A stretch of 64,000 nt of DNA. It comes from Rhizobium sp. RCAM05350 (GTDB taxonomy: Bacteria; Pseudomonadota; Alphaproteobacteria; Rhizobiales; Rhizobiaceae). The translations under genes were made by a program, and so were the position numbers. How positions within the stretch are numbered: the stretch's first letter is position 1; every line of letters begins with the position of its first letter. Under the pieces are notes generated by a model. The model was not told the origin of the DNA, did not search any database, and worked only from the letters and a program-made list of their open reading frames with translations. Shown here one piece after another: positions 8,659 to 19,160 of the stretch. The stretch covers positions 3,076,001 to 3,140,000 of the forward strand of contig CP087974.1 of assembly GCA_024426085.1 (NCBI GenBank), read 5' to 3'.

Positions 8659-11202
8659 GGGCCGTCGGCGGTTTCCGTCTCGGGCTGGCTTTCCGCCTTG
8701 CGCTGCGCGAAATGCGCGGTGGCCTGCGGGGGTTCTATATTTTCCTTGCCTGCGTGGCGCTTGGAACGGCCGCGATCGCCGGGGTCAATTCGCTGTCGCA
8801 GTCGATCACGGGTTCCATCGCCAGCCAGGGCCGCGAGCTCTTGGCCGGCGATATCCGCTTCGAGCTGAACAATCGCGTCGCGACGGACGAGGAAAAGGCG
8901 TTTATCGACAGTCTCGGCACCGTCGCTGTTTCGTCCGGCCTGCGCTCGATGGCCCGGCTGCCGGATGGCTCCAACCAGGCTTTGGTCGAACTGAAAGCCG
9001 TAGACGGTGCCTATCCACTCTATGGCACGTTCGAAAACGAACCGGCTGCACCGCTGGGCGACATGCTCGCTGAAAACAATGGTGCCTTCAACGCGCTGGC
9101 TGCGCCGCTGCTGCTTGATCGTCTTGGCGTCAAGACCGGCGATGAAATCCTGCTCGGCACTGCCCGCATTCGCATTGCCGGCATCATCGTGCGCGAGCCC
9201 GATGCCCTGTCGGACGGTTTTGGCTTTGCGCCGCGCCTGCTGATCTCGAAACAAGCGCTTGCCGCATCCGGCCTTGTGCAGACCGGAAGCCTGGTCGAAC
9301 ATACTTACAAGGTGAAGGTTGCGGATAGTTCCAGCGTGCCGGCCTTGCGCAGGCAGGCGGAGGAAAAGTTTCCGCAGGCCGGTTGGTCGGTTCGCACCAG
9401 CCAGAATGCTGCCCCTGCGCTGACGGCCAATATCACACGATTTTCGCAGTTCCTCACCCTTGTCGGCCTGACGGCGCTGATCGTCGGCGGCGTCGGTGTC
9501 GCTAATGCGGTGCGCTCTTATCTCGATTCCAAGCGCGGCGTCATCGCCACGTTCAAATGCGTCGGCGCACCGGCCTCGATGGTCACCACCATCTATCTCA
9601 TCCAGATTCTGCTGATTGCCTTGATCGGCATCGGCATCGGCTTGGTGCTCGGTGCGCTCATTCCGTTCATCGTGCGCAATTTCTTGCTGGCGTCTTGCCG
9701 ATATCGACGGCGTTCCAACTCTACCCGGGCGCACTTGGCCTTGCCGCCGTGTTCGGCCTTTTGACGTCGCTCGCCTTTGCCATCCTGCCGCTCGGTCATG
9801 CCCGCGAAGTGCCGGCGACCGCGCTGTTTCGCGAACAGGGGTTCAGAGCGGGCCCGTCTGCCGTCCTGGCCCTATCTGGCAGCGGCTGCCCTCTGCCTCG
9901 GTGCTCTTGCAGGCCTTGCGATCTATACGGCTTATGACCGCACGATCTCGCTGACATTCCTCGGCGCCATCGCCTTTTCGTTCATTGTGCTGCGCGGTGT
10001 TGCGGTTGTGGTCGCCATGCTTGCCCGCCGGGCACCGCGCGTCAACTCGCCGGCACTCCGTCTTGCCATCGGCAACATCCATCGCCCCGGCGCGCTGACG
10101 CCTTCGGTGGTCCTGTCGCTCGGTCTTGGTCTGGCGCTGCTGGTAACGTTGGCGCTGATCGACGGCAATCTGCGCCGCGAACTGACCGGCAACCTGCCGG
10201 AACGGGCACCGAATTTCTTCTTCGTCGATATCCAGAGCGCCGAGGTCGAGGGTTTCCGTTCCCTGCTGCAGACAAGCCTGCCGGAGGGCAAGGTCATCGA
10301 AGTGCCGATGCTGCGCGGCCGCATCCTCGCCTTCAATGGCCAGGACGTGACGAAGATGAACGTGCCGCCCGCCGGCCAATGGGTCTTGCGCGGCGACCGC
10401 GGTATCACCTATGCCAAGAACAAGCCGGAGAACTCGTCGCTGACTGAGGGCGACTGGTGGGCACCCGCCTATACCGGCGAGCCGCTGGTGTCGTTTTCCT
10501 CCGAGGAGGCTGGTGAACTCGGCCTGAAGATCGGTGACATCGTCACCGTCAACGTGCTCGGCCGCAACCTCACGGCTAAGATCGCCAATTTCCGCAAGGT
10601 CGAGTGGGAATCCCTGTCGATCAATTTCGTCATGGTGTTTTCGCCGAATACATTTGCCGGTGCGCCTGCATGCCTGGCTGGCCACGGTGATCGATCCGGG
10701 CGCGACGGCGCAGCAGGAGGCAGCCACTCTCAAGGCCGTCACCAATGCCTATCCGACCATCACCAGTGTACGGGTCAAGGATGCCCTCGACATCATCAAC
10801 GTGCTGGTCGGCCAGCTGGCGACTGCCATCCGTGCTGCTGCAGCCGTAGCCCTCGTAGCGTCTATTCTGGTGCTTGCAGGCGCGCTTGCTGCCGGCAACC
10901 GGGCACGCACTCATGATGCTGTCGTCCTGAAGACGCTGGGCGCGACGCGCTCGACGCTGATCCGCGCCTTCTGCTACGAATATGCAATCCTCGGGCTGTC
11001 GACGGCGATCTTCGCGCTGTTCGCCGGTGGGGTCGCGGCATGGTTCGTGGTGAGCAAAATCATGACCTTGCCCTCGTCCTTCCTGCCGGACGTGGCGCTG
11101 ATTACCATGGCCGTCGCCCTGATCGTCACCGTCGGTTTCGGCCTGGCGGGCACCTGGCGGGTGCTCGGGCAAAAGGCTGCACCCGTCCTGCGCGAGCTCT
11201 GA
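8655..11202 (+). CDS. FtsX-like permease (YbbP-like)
   Basis: Large permease of about 850 residues with two FtsX domains: the first around 9420-9800 (FLTLVGLTALIVGGVGVANA), the second at the C-terminus (ALVASILVLAGALAAGNRAR, DAVVLKTLGATRSTLIRAF). A large periplasmic domain lies between. Three breaks: a missing base near 9690, an extra C near 9853 and an extra T at 10667 (between C and G). Every fragment continues the same protein. Coupled to the YbbA-like ATPase; with tesA alongside, the pair is inferred to act on envelope lipids or export. Confidence 0.88.
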
Positions 11203-11344
11203 TCGGCCAGTTAACCGTTAACGCTAACCCCTGAAAGCCCTCAGAATCCGCTTTTCGGCTGATTCTGCGGCATGTCGGTCTTGTGTAAGTCGTATTTCGA
11301 CATCATATTCAGCACAGGCATGCTGGAGCCCTGCAGCGGCGCCT

Positions 11345-11426
11345 GGGTCAAGTGGCCGGCACCCTAGAGGATGCGCCCTTACCGCCCGACACCGTAAACT
11401 TAACCGGGGCTTTTTAAGAGGAAACA
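11345..11426 (+). ncRNA. Candidate ybhL leader RNA
   Basis: Rhizobiales carry a described structured RNA, the ybhL leader, directly upstream of ybhL (BI-1 family) genes. The segment before this ybhL has G/C-rich runs that can pair (for example GCGCCC upstream with GGGGC near the ribosome-binding site) and ends in TTTTTAAGAGGAAAC just before the ATG. Gene identity and position fit; the exact boundaries and fold are not verified. A covariance search against the ybhL family would settle it. Confidence 0.45.
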
Positions 11427-12170
11427 ATGGCTGATCTCAGAAACTACCAAACCCGAATGTCGCCTGCCGGCGCACAGGCGGGGGCCGTAATCGACGAAGG
11501 TCTGCGCACCTATATGCTCAAGGTGTACAACCTGATGGCCCTCGGTCTGGCGATCACCGGTATTGCCGCCTACGCTGCTTTCCAGTTCGCTTTCGCGGAT
11601 GGACAGCTGACAGCGTTCGGTCAGGCGATCTATGTGAGCCCGCTGAAGTGGGTTGTCATGCTCGCGCCGCTGGCTCTCGTGTTCTACATGAGCTTCCGCA
11701 TCAACTCGATGAGCGTGTCGGCCGCGCAGACGACCTTCTGGGTCTATGCAGGTCTGATGGGTCTCTCGCTGTCGTCGATCTTCCTGATCTATACCGGCCA
11801 GAGCATCACCCAGACGTTCTTTGTCACGGCAGCTTCGTTCGGCGCTCTGTCGCTCTACGGCTACACCACCAAGCGTAGCCTGTCCGGCATGGGTTCGTTC
11901 CTGATGATGGGTCTGTTCGGCCTGATCATCGCCTCGATCGTCAACATCTTCCTCGCCTCGTCGGCGCTTGATTTTGCGATCTCGGCCATCGGTGTTCTGA
12001 TCTTCGCAGGCCTCACCGCCTACGATACCCAGAAGATCAAGGAAATGTACTTCGAAGCAGACGGTGCCGACGTTGCTGGCCGCAAGGCCATCATGGGCGC
12101 GCTAACCCTCTACCTCGACTTCATCAACCTGTTCCTGTTCATGCTGCGTTTCCTCGGAAACCGCGAATAG
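11427..12170 (+). CDS. ybhL: Bax inhibitor-1 family membrane protein (YbhL)
   Basis: BI-1/YccA family protein of 247 residues, intact, with seven predicted membrane segments beginning at LKVYNLMALGLAITGIAAYA. Family marks include the TTKRSLSGMGSFL loop and the C-terminal FAGLTAYDTQKIKEMY region, with the acidic residues that form the pH-sensing pair in BI-1 channels. Likely an inner-membrane channel or leak pathway of unclear physiological role. It has its own terminator at 12191-12215 and probably a leader RNA. Confidence 0.93.
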   Translation: MADLRNYQTRMSPAGAQAGAVIDEGLRTYMLKVYNLMALGLAITGIAAYAAFQFAFADGQLTAFGQAIYVSPLKWVVMLAPLALVFYMSFRINSMSVSAAQTTFWVYAGLMGLSLSSIFLIYTGQSITQTFFVTAASFGALSLYGYTTKRSLSGMGSFLMMGLFGLIIASIVNIFLASSALDFAISAIGVLIFAGLTAYDTQKIKEMYFEADGADVAGRKAIMGALTLYLDFINLFLFMLRFLGNRE

Positions 12171-12190
12171 TCCGAACCGGAATACATGTG

Positions 12191-12215
12191 AAAAGGCGGC
12201 TTCGGCCGCCTTTTT
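12191..12215 (+). terminator. Rho-independent terminator after ybhL
   Basis: AAAAGGCGGC, a TTCG tetraloop, GCCGCCTTTTT: a 10-bp stem with a T-run, starting 20 bases after the ybhL stop. Confidence 0.9.
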
Positions 12216-12303
12216 GTTGCCTGTATTTTGGCATGGACGTTCGCTTGATCGCTTGAACTCCATATGGCAGACGAGGAAAGCCCTCTTCCCAGTAAGGTCT
12301 GCC

Positions 12304-12861
12304 ATGTCTTTTACCCTGCGCAACGCGACCCTCTCCGATATTCCCGCCATTACCTCAATCTATCAGGACTCTGTTCTCAACGGCGTTGCGTCCTATGAAA
12401 TGACGCCGCCCGGTGAGCCTGAGATGATATCCCGGTTCTCGACAATCACCGGCAATGGCTATCCCTATATCGCTGCCGTTGACCCCGAGGATAATCTGCT
12501 CGGCTACGCCTATGCGTCGGCGTTCCGCACCCGCACGGCCTACCGTTTCCTGGTCGAGGATTCTGATCTATCTGGCGCCGGAGGCTGGGGGCAGGGTATC
12601 GGCAAAGCGCTGCTTGCCGAGTTGATAAGCCGCTGCACTGAACTTGGTTTCCGCCAGATGGTCGCCGTCATCGGCGGCGCACATCCGGCATCCGTCGCGC
12701 TGCATCGCGCGGCGGGTTTCGAGCATGGCGGGCTGATGAAGGGCACGGGCTTCAAGCACGGCCGCTGGCTCGATACGATCATCATGCAATTGCCGCTCGG
12801 CGAGGGCCTGACAACAGCTCCCGAGCCAGGTCTCTATCCCGATACGCTCTATCGCGGCTGA
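12304..12861 (+). CDS. GNAT N-acetyltransferase, phosphinothricin acetyltransferase-like
   Basis: GNAT enzyme of about 185 residues resembling PAT/MddA-type amino-acid-analogue acetyltransferases. It starts MSFTLRNATLSDIPAITSIY; the acetyl-CoA loop region reads GQGIGKALLAELI and the end FKHGRWLDTIIMQLPLG. The frame is open throughout but hides two cancelling errors: a T inserted at 12564 (between C and G) and a G missing from the run near 12587. Corrected, the segment reads EDSIYLAPEAGGQGIGK, the family consensus, instead of the DSDLSGAGGWGQG seen here. Likely substrates are methionine sulfone/sulfoximine or phosphinothricin-like compounds. Confidence 0.88.
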   Translation: MSFTLRNATLSDIPAITSIYQDSVLNGVASYEMTPPGEPEMISRFSTITGNGYPYIAAVDPEDNLLGYAYASAFRTRTAYRFLVEDSDLSGAGGWGQGIGKALLAELISRCTELGFRQMVAVIGGAHPASVALHRAAGFEHGGLMKGTGFKHGRWLDTIIMQLPLGEGLTTAPEPGLYPDTLYRG

Positions 12862-12862
12862 T

Positions 12863-13270
12863 TCAGGTCTTGATGACCTTCAGCATCTTGTCGAAGACTT
12901 TGAGCACTTGCTGCAGATCATGGCCGCGCTTCAGGATCATGCCGTGCGTATTGACGACGCTGAAGGCGCCCTGTTTTGCTGACAGTTTGGGATTTTTCTC
13001 GATCCGGAAAAGCGGCATTTCACCTGAGCGCTTGAATACCGAGAAGACGGCCTTGTCGCGCAGATGGTCCATCGCGTAGTCGCGCCACTCGCCTTCGCCG
13101 ACCATGCGGCCGTAGACCCGCAGGATCAGATCGAGTTCGCGGCGATGGAAAGTGATGGGGAGTAAGTCCTGATTGCTGCTGCGATATTCGTGCAGGTGAA
13201 CAACCACATCTGACGTTTGCTGCCTTTCCGAACGGGTTTCGCCTCGCTGCAAATCCGGCTCATCGGTCAT
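12863..13270 (-). CDS. DUF2794 domain-containing protein
   Basis: Protein of 135 residues, intact, matching the alphaproteobacterial DUF2794 family: ITFHRRELDLILRVYGRMV, EWRDYAMDHLRDKAVFSVF, RIEKNPKLSAKQGAFSVV, LKRGHDLQQVLKV. No signal peptide or membrane segment, so probably cytoplasmic. Function unknown; its conservation suggests a housekeeping role. It ends one base from the stop of the convergent acetyltransferase gene. Confidence 0.88.
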   Translation of the reverse strand: MTDEPDLQRGETRSERQQTSDVVVHLHEYRSSNQDLLPITFHRRELDLILRVYGRMVGEGEWRDYAMDHLRDKAVFSVFKRSGEMPLFRIEKNPKLSAKQGAFSVVNTHGMILKRGHDLQQVLKVFDKMLKVIKT

Positions 13271-13653
13271 CTCTACCCCGGCTTATCTTGTGACAGGACC
13301 GTTACAGTTTGCCTGAGGTTTGCTGAAAAGCAAGCCGCAAGGCCGGCCTGCAAGAGGGGAGACTTTTTCTGCGTGCCGCATTTCAAACAAACCGATGCCC
13401 CAATTCGCAACGAAACTCCGACCCGTCGGCGCAAGGGAGTCCTTCCGCGTGACCGGCCTGCATGCTGTTTGGGTTTTGCCTTGAACGGGATGCAGCATTG
13501 GAGCGGCTAGCCAAAGCGCCCTTCGGGCGCGGTTGCTTCAGGCGCCATGTAGATCGAGCAATTCATGTGCTCATGAAACGTGGCCGGTTCGGTCCGGCAT
13601 CTTCGAACCCTCAGCCCCAGCCCCTCGATGCTGCCGGGCCGAACCAGATTACA
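13271..13653. other. Intergenic region, no gene recognised
   Basis: About 380 bases between DUF2794 (start) and DUF1223 (end), both minus strand. It must contain the DUF2794 promoter. A short hairpin, GCGCCC-TTC-GGGCGC, lies at 13516-13530 without a T-tract. Nothing else stands out. Confidence 0.5.
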
Positions 13654-14386
13654 TCAGTTGGCGGTATTGTCCGCCATGACGGTCGTAGCGCCCAGGATAG
13701 CGCCGGGTGTTTCGCTGTCTTTCATCTTCTGCAGGAGAACCGCGCAGCCGCCGTTTTCACCCTCGTTGAGGACGGAGGCAGGCAGGACGAAATCGGTCGG
13801 CTTGCCATCCCACATGCCGATCGTCTGGATATCGCGGACGGAATGCCAGTAGGAAATCCTCTTGCCGCTGTTTTCGCCCTTCTTGACGTCCACAAGCTGC
13901 TCATGATTGAAATAGACGACGACAACATTGGCCTTGCCGCTGCCGGCCCCGATCTTGATATCGATCTCATCCTTGCAGAACGCTCGCCTCAACCGGAACA
14001 TTGAGGCCTTTTCCCGTTGCGTTCATCGTGGAAAGGCGGCTGTTGATCCCGTCGAGATCGGCGCCGTTGATATGGTCGCGGCCGTTGAGCACCGCTTGTG
14101 GCGTGTAGACTCCGCTACGGCCGAGCATTTTCGCATAGGCATATTGCCGGGCGGTATTGTCTTTCGAGGCCAGTGTGTCGGCCCAACCGAGATAGTTCCA
14201 GTAATCGACGTGATAGGACAGCGCGACGACCTTGCCGTCGTCGATCAGCGTTTTCAAAGCCGCATCCGCCGGCGGGCACGACGAACAGCCTTGGCTGGTG
14301 AACAGTTCCACGACGCCTGCCGGCTTGACCGTATCGTCGTCGGCAACAGCCGGCATTGCTGCGAGGCCGAAGCCACAGGCGAGCAT
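13654..14386 (-). CDS. DUF1223 family thioredoxin-like exported protein
   Basis: The N-terminal half (MLACGFGLAAMPAVADD as signal-like start) continues to TSQGCSSCPPAD, the DUF1223 cysteine motif in a thioredoxin-like fold, then LSYHVDYWNYLGWADTLASK. The second half reads VVVYFNHEQLVDVKKGENSG and ends MADNTAN. An extra base at 13977 (A between C and G on the plus strand) separates the halves; removing it gives VEASVRKDEIDIK. The true start may lie slightly upstream. The position beside acnA and ccm genes suggests a redox or cytochrome-related role, but none is shown. Confidence 0.85.
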
Positions 14387-14544
14387 GACGCAGCGAACGG
14401 TGAGGATCCAGACATCGAGGCTTCCATTTCAAGGATTTTGGCATTTCAACGGTGACGTGCAGTCTTTATTTTCATCCTTCATACGCCGCTCCCCTTTCAA
14501 CAGAAAGTCACGTTGGAGTGAGGGTCGCTGCTTCACCGTTCACG

Positions 14545-14574
14545 AAAAAGCCGGGGCTCGTGAAAGCCCCGGCT
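14545..14574 (-). terminator. Rho-independent terminator after acnA
   Basis: Perfect 10-bp stem AGCCGGGGCT / AGCCCCGGCT with a 6-base loop, 27 bases past the acnA stop. An A-run on the plus strand (14545-14549) gives the T-tract on the transcribed minus strand. Confidence 0.88.
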
Positions 14575-14600
14575 TCATTCATATCAGCATCAGAGATGCA

Positions 14601-17292
14601 TCAGGCAGCGAGGTCGCGCAGAACAGTCTGCAGGATGCCGCCATTGTTCATGTAGGTGACCTCATCGAGCGTATCGATGCGGCAGATCAGCGGAACGTTC
14701 TTCACCGAGCCATCGGCATAGGTGATCTTGGCGACGCTTTTTCGCGCGGCTGGACGTTGGCGAGACCGTCGATCGTGACGCTCTCGTCGCCCTTCAGACC
14801 GAGCGATTCCCAAGTCGTGCCTACCTCGAAGACGAAGGGCACGATGCCCATGCCGACGAGGTTGGAGCGGTGGATACGCTCGAAGGACTGGGCGATCACG
14901 GCCTTGACGCCGAGAAGGTTGGTGCCCTTGGCAGCCCAGTCGCGCGACGAGCCGTTGCCATATTCGACACCGGCGAAGATGACCAGCGGAACGCCCTCGG
15001 CCTTGTACTGCATGGCAGCATCGTAGATCGACATCTCTTCCTTCGAAGGATAGTGGATCGTGTAGCCGCCTTCCTTGCCGTTCGGTCCCATCATGTGGTT
15101 GCGGATGCGGATATTGGCAGAATGTGCCGCGCATCATCACTTCATGGTTGCCGCGGCGCGTGCCGTACTGGTTGAAGTCGGCAACGCCGACGCCATGGCC
15201 GATAAGGTAGGCACCGGCAGGCGACGCTGCCTTGATCGATCCGGCCGGCGAGATGTGGTCGGTGGTGATCTTGTCGCCGAACAGGCCAAGGACGCGGGCG
15301 CCCTTGATGTCGGAAATGCCCGAACCGGTCTTGCCCATGCCGACGAAGTAAGGCGGGTTCTGGACATAGGTCGAGTTGTCGTCCCAGGCATAGGTCTGGC
15401 CTTCCGGAATCTGAACCGCCTGCCAGTTGGCGTCGCCCTTGAACACGTCGGCATATTTCGATGCGTAGAGTGCGCGGGTGACGTATTTCAGGATGAATTC
15501 CTGGATTTCCTGCGACGTCGGCCAGACGTCCTTGAGGAAGACCGGCTGTCCGTCGCTACCGATACCGAGCGGCTCGGTGGTCAGGTCCTTCTGGACCGTA
15601 CCGGCCAGCGCATAGGCGACGACCAGCGGCGGCGAAAGGAGGTAGTTCGCCTGAACGTCCGGCGAGATACGGCCTTCGAAGTTACGGTTGCCCGAGAGAA
15701 CGCCGGACATGATCAGGCCCTTCTCGTTGATCGTCTTCGAGATCGGCGCCGGCAGCGGGCCGGAGTTACCGATGCAGGTCGTGCAGCCGAAGCCGACGAG
15801 GTTGAAGCCCAGCGCGTCGAGCGGATCCTGCAGGCCGGACTTGGCGAGATATTCGCCAACAACCTGCGATCCAGGTGCCAGCGATGTCTTGACCCAAGGA
15901 GCGGTCTTTAGGCCCTTGGCGACGGCGTTACGGGGCGAGAAGGCCGGCAGCGATCAGAACCGAGGGGTTGGACGTGTTGGTGCAGGACGTGATGGCGGCA
16001 ATCGCCACGTCGCCGTGACCGATGTCGTAATCCGCGCCTTCGACAGCATAGCGCATGTCGAGCTGGCCCGGCTTCTTGTACTCGCCTTCGAGCGAGCCGG
16101 CGAAACCGGATGCGATGTTTTCGAGCGGGATGCGGCCTTCCGGACGCTTCGGGCCGGCCATGGCAGGAACAACCTGACCGAGGTCGAGCTCAAGCGTGTC
16201 GGTGAAGACCAGATCGGCACCGTCATTGTCGCGCCACATGCCTTGCGCCTTGGAATAGGCTTCGACCAGCGCGATGCGCTGTTCTTCGTGGCCGGACATG
16301 GTGAGGTAGTTGATGGTTTCGGAATCGACCGGGAAGAAGCCGCAGGTCGCGCCGTATTCCGGGCCCATGTTGCCGATCGTCGCACGGTCAGCCAGCGTCA
16401 TGTTGTCGAGGCCGGAACCGAAGAATTCAACGAACTTGGAAACCACGCCCTTCTTGCGCAGCATCTGCACCACCATCAACACGAGGTCGGTCGCGGTGAC
16501 GCCTTCCTTGAGCTTGCCGGTCAGCTTGAAGCCGATGACTTCAGGCAGGAGCATGGAAACGGGCTGGCCGAGCATGGCTGCTTCCGCCTCGATACCGCCA
16601 ACGCCCCAGCCGAGAACGCCCAGACCATTGATCATGGTCGTGTGGCTGTCGGTGCCAACGCAGGTATCCGGATAGGCGATGATCTCGCCGTCCTCTTCCT
16701 TGGTCCAGACGGTCTGGCCGAGATATTCGAGATTGACCTGGTGACAGATGCCTGTACCGGGCGGGACAACGCGGAAGTTCTTGAAGGCCTGCTGGCCCCA
16801 TTTCAGGAAGCGGTAGCGCTCGCCGTTGCGCTCGTATTCGAGCTCGACATTGCGGGCAAAGGCTGTCGGCGTGCCGAATTCGTCGACGATGACCGAGTGG
16901 TCGATGACGAGGTCGACGGGAACCAGTGGATTGATCTTTTCCGGATCGCCGCCGAGCGAGACCATCGCGTCGCGCATCGCAGCTAGGTCGACGACGGCGG
17001 GAACGCCGGTGAAGTCCTGCATCAGCACGCGGGCCGGGCGGTATGCGATTTCGTTTTCTTCGCGGCCCTTGTTGTTCAACCACTCAGCGACGGCGAGGAT
17101 GTTCTCCTTGGTGACCGTTCGGCCGTCTTCGAAGCGCAGCAGGTTCTCAAGCAGAACCTTCATCGAATAGGGGAGCTTTGAAACGCCGGCGAGGCCGTTC
17201 GCTTCAGCCTTCGGCAGGCTGTAATAGACATAGTCTACGCCATTGACCGAGAGCGTCGACCGACAATTGAAACTGTCTAGGGATTTGGACAC
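14601..17292 (-). CDS. acnA: Aconitate hydratase A
   Basis: TCA-cycle aconitase, about 897 codons, the expected length. Fe-S cluster cysteines are visible in AITSCTNTSNPSV and in GFGCTTCIGNSGPLP (partly in the shifted segment). The C-terminal swivel domain has GVEYGNGSSRDWAAKG. Start is GTG at 17292 (VSKSLDSFNCRST). Three errors break it: an extra C near 15933, an extra base at 15119 (in CpG) and a missing A near 14738-14742. All pieces join into one conventional AcnA. It converts citrate to isocitrate and is divergent from the ccm operon. Confidence 0.95.
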
Positions 17293-17554
17293 TGGAATAC
17301 CCCGTTCCGTTAGATCGCCAAAACGTGACGCACGAACGCCCGAACGCATTTAAAGGCGATATGGGATGCGGGTACGGCCATTTCCGCTGTCCGTACGTGG
17401 AAATCATTCCATGTTCGGCGCTAGGATGAAATTCACGCCGACCGCTGGCGTGTTGGGCCGGTTATAGATAATTTCTCCGGAACGTGCCAGACCATCCGTC
17501 CTCAATTTGAGACAATTTTTTTGCACTGCGACGAACGTCGTAAAAGGAATGTGA
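17293..17554. promoter_or_regulatory. Divergent promoter region acnA / ccmA
   Basis: 262 bases between the divergent acnA and ccmA starts. Both promoters must lie here. I could not pick out a convincing regulator site. Confidence 0.5.
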
Positions 17555-18190
17555 ATGCCGATCCGCTTGCGTGTCGAAGGTCTCAGTGCGAAACGCGGCG
17601 AGGACCTGATTTTCCACGATATTTCGTTCGTTCTAGCGGCCGGTGAAGCCTTGATCGTCACCGGTCCGAACGGCTCCGGCAAGTCGACATTGCTGCGCGT
17701 TCTGGCGGGGCTTCTGGCGGCCGAATCCGGGACTGTCCGGCTGGACGATACAGCCGTCGATTTCGGTCACCCGCGCGAGCTCTGCCACTATCTCGGGCAC
17801 TGCAATGCGATGAAGCGCGAGCTGACCGTTGCGGAAAATCTCTCCTTCTGGAAATCCTTCATGGGTGATTCGCCCGGTGGCTCCGGCATTGGCATCGAGG
17901 AGGCCACGGAAGCGCTCGGCCTTGGCGGAATTTCGCATCTTCCCTTCGGTTATCTCTCGGCCGGGCAGCAGCGCCGGATGGCAATGGCCAAGCTCCTGGT
18001 CGCCCATCGGCCGGTCTGGCTCCTCGACGAGCCGACGGCAGCGCTTGATGCGGCAGCCGATCGGATGTTCGCCGGGCTGGTGGAGCGGCATCTCGCCGCC
18101 GGTGGGATTGCTGTTGCGGCGACGCACCAGCCGTTGGGAGTGGATGCGCGGGAATTGCGGATGACGGGGTTTGCGGGAGTGGCGGCTTGA
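17555..18190 (+). CDS. ccmA: Heme exporter ATP-binding protein CcmA
   Basis: ABC ATPase of 211 residues, intact: Walker A GPNGSGKST, signature LSAGQQRRMAMAKLL, Walker B VWLLDEPTAALD, H-loop ATHQP. With CcmB it energises release of heme-loaded CcmE during cytochrome c maturation system I. First gene of ccmABCDG. A palindromic repeat insertion separates it from ccmB. Confidence 0.95.
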   Translation: MPIRLRVEGLSAKRGEDLIFHDISFVLAAGEALIVTGPNGSGKSTLLRVLAGLLAAESGTVRLDDTAVDFGHPRELCHYLGHCNAMKRELTVAENLSFWKSFMGDSPGGSGIGIEEATEALGLGGISHLPFGYLSAGQQRRMAMAKLLVAHRPVWLLDEPTAALDAAADRMFAGLVERHLAAGGIAVAATHQPLGVDARELRMTGFAGVAA

Positions 18191-18210
18191 TTATCGTGCA
18201 GTTGAAGAAG

Positions 18211-18366
18211 ACCCCTCCCCAACCCCTCCCCATAAGGGGGAGGGGTTCTCGTGTCGAAACCTCTCGCTCAAATTTCCTGGTTTTTGCGAGCGCGTGGGTT
18301 GTCGTTTGGCGCGTTCGGCGTTCAGGGTTAACCCCTCCCCTTTGCGGGGAGGGGTTGGGGAGGGGC
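18211..18366. repeat. Palindromic intergenic element (C/G-rich inverted pair)
   Basis: Two perfect 20-bp arms, CCCCTCCCCAACCCCTCCCC at 18212-18231 and its complement at 18346-18365, each able to fold locally with an inner GGGGAGGGG or CCCCTCCCC. The ~155-bp unit fills the ccmA-ccmB gap. It resembles the palindromic elements at 43380-43510 and, loosely, those inside ftsY. Confidence 0.8.
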
Positions 18367-18400
18367 CTTTCTCTCGCGCAACGTTTTGGCAGGTCTCATT

Positions 18401-19059
18401 ATGATCTCCCTCTTCCTCCGCGACCTCAGACTCGCGATGCGCGCTGGCGGCGGCGCCCTGATCGGCGTGCTGTTCTTCATGACTGTCGTTGCCGTCGTGC
18501 CCTTTGCCGTAGGCCCCGATCTCAATCTCCTGTCCCGTATTGGACCGGCGATCCTCTGGATTGGCGCGCTGCTTGCCTCACTGCTCGGGCTCGACCGACT
18601 TTTCCAGGCGGAGCGGGAGGATGGGTCGCTGGATCTGATGCTGATGCAGGAGGCGCCGCTGGTGCTGACGGTGCTGGTGAAATGCCTGGCGCACTGGACC
18701 GCGACCGGCCTGCCGCTCGTGATTGCCGCTCCGCTGCTCGGCCTGTTCATGAATATGAGCGAGGTTGCCATCGGCGCGACGATGCTGACGCTTCTCGTCG
18801 GCACACCGGCGATCACCTTCATTGGTGCTGCTGGGGCTGCCGTCGTGGTCACCCTGCCGCGCGGAGGGCTACTGGTATCGATCCTTGTGCTGCCGCTGGC
18901 GATACCGGTGCTGATCTTTGGCGTCAGTGCCGCCTATGCCGCTGTTCAGGATCCGCTCCGTTTTTGCCGCCCTTGCTCATCTTGTTGGCCATTACGCTGT
19001 TCTTCGCCGTCATCGGCCCCCTAGCGGCGGCCTTGGCGCTCCGGTCCGCATCGGACTAG
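18401..19059 (+). CDS. ccmB: Heme exporter permease CcmB
   Basis: Integral membrane protein of about 219 residues with six hydrophobic segments; conserved LLGLDRLFQAEREDGSLDLM loop. A single base is missing near 18954 (GATCCGCTCCG for GATCCGGCTCCG). Restored, the end reads QDPAPFLPPLLILLAITLFF...ALRSASD. Partner of CcmA in system I cytochrome c biogenesis. Confidence 0.93.
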
Positions 19060-19160
19060 AACGGGAAATCAGAGCGTCCTTTGAGCGCGTGACGCTCTGA
19101 CGCAAATGTGATTGCAGCCCCTTCATTGAAGAGAAGGCGTTTCAGCGTTAAAGAACCATC

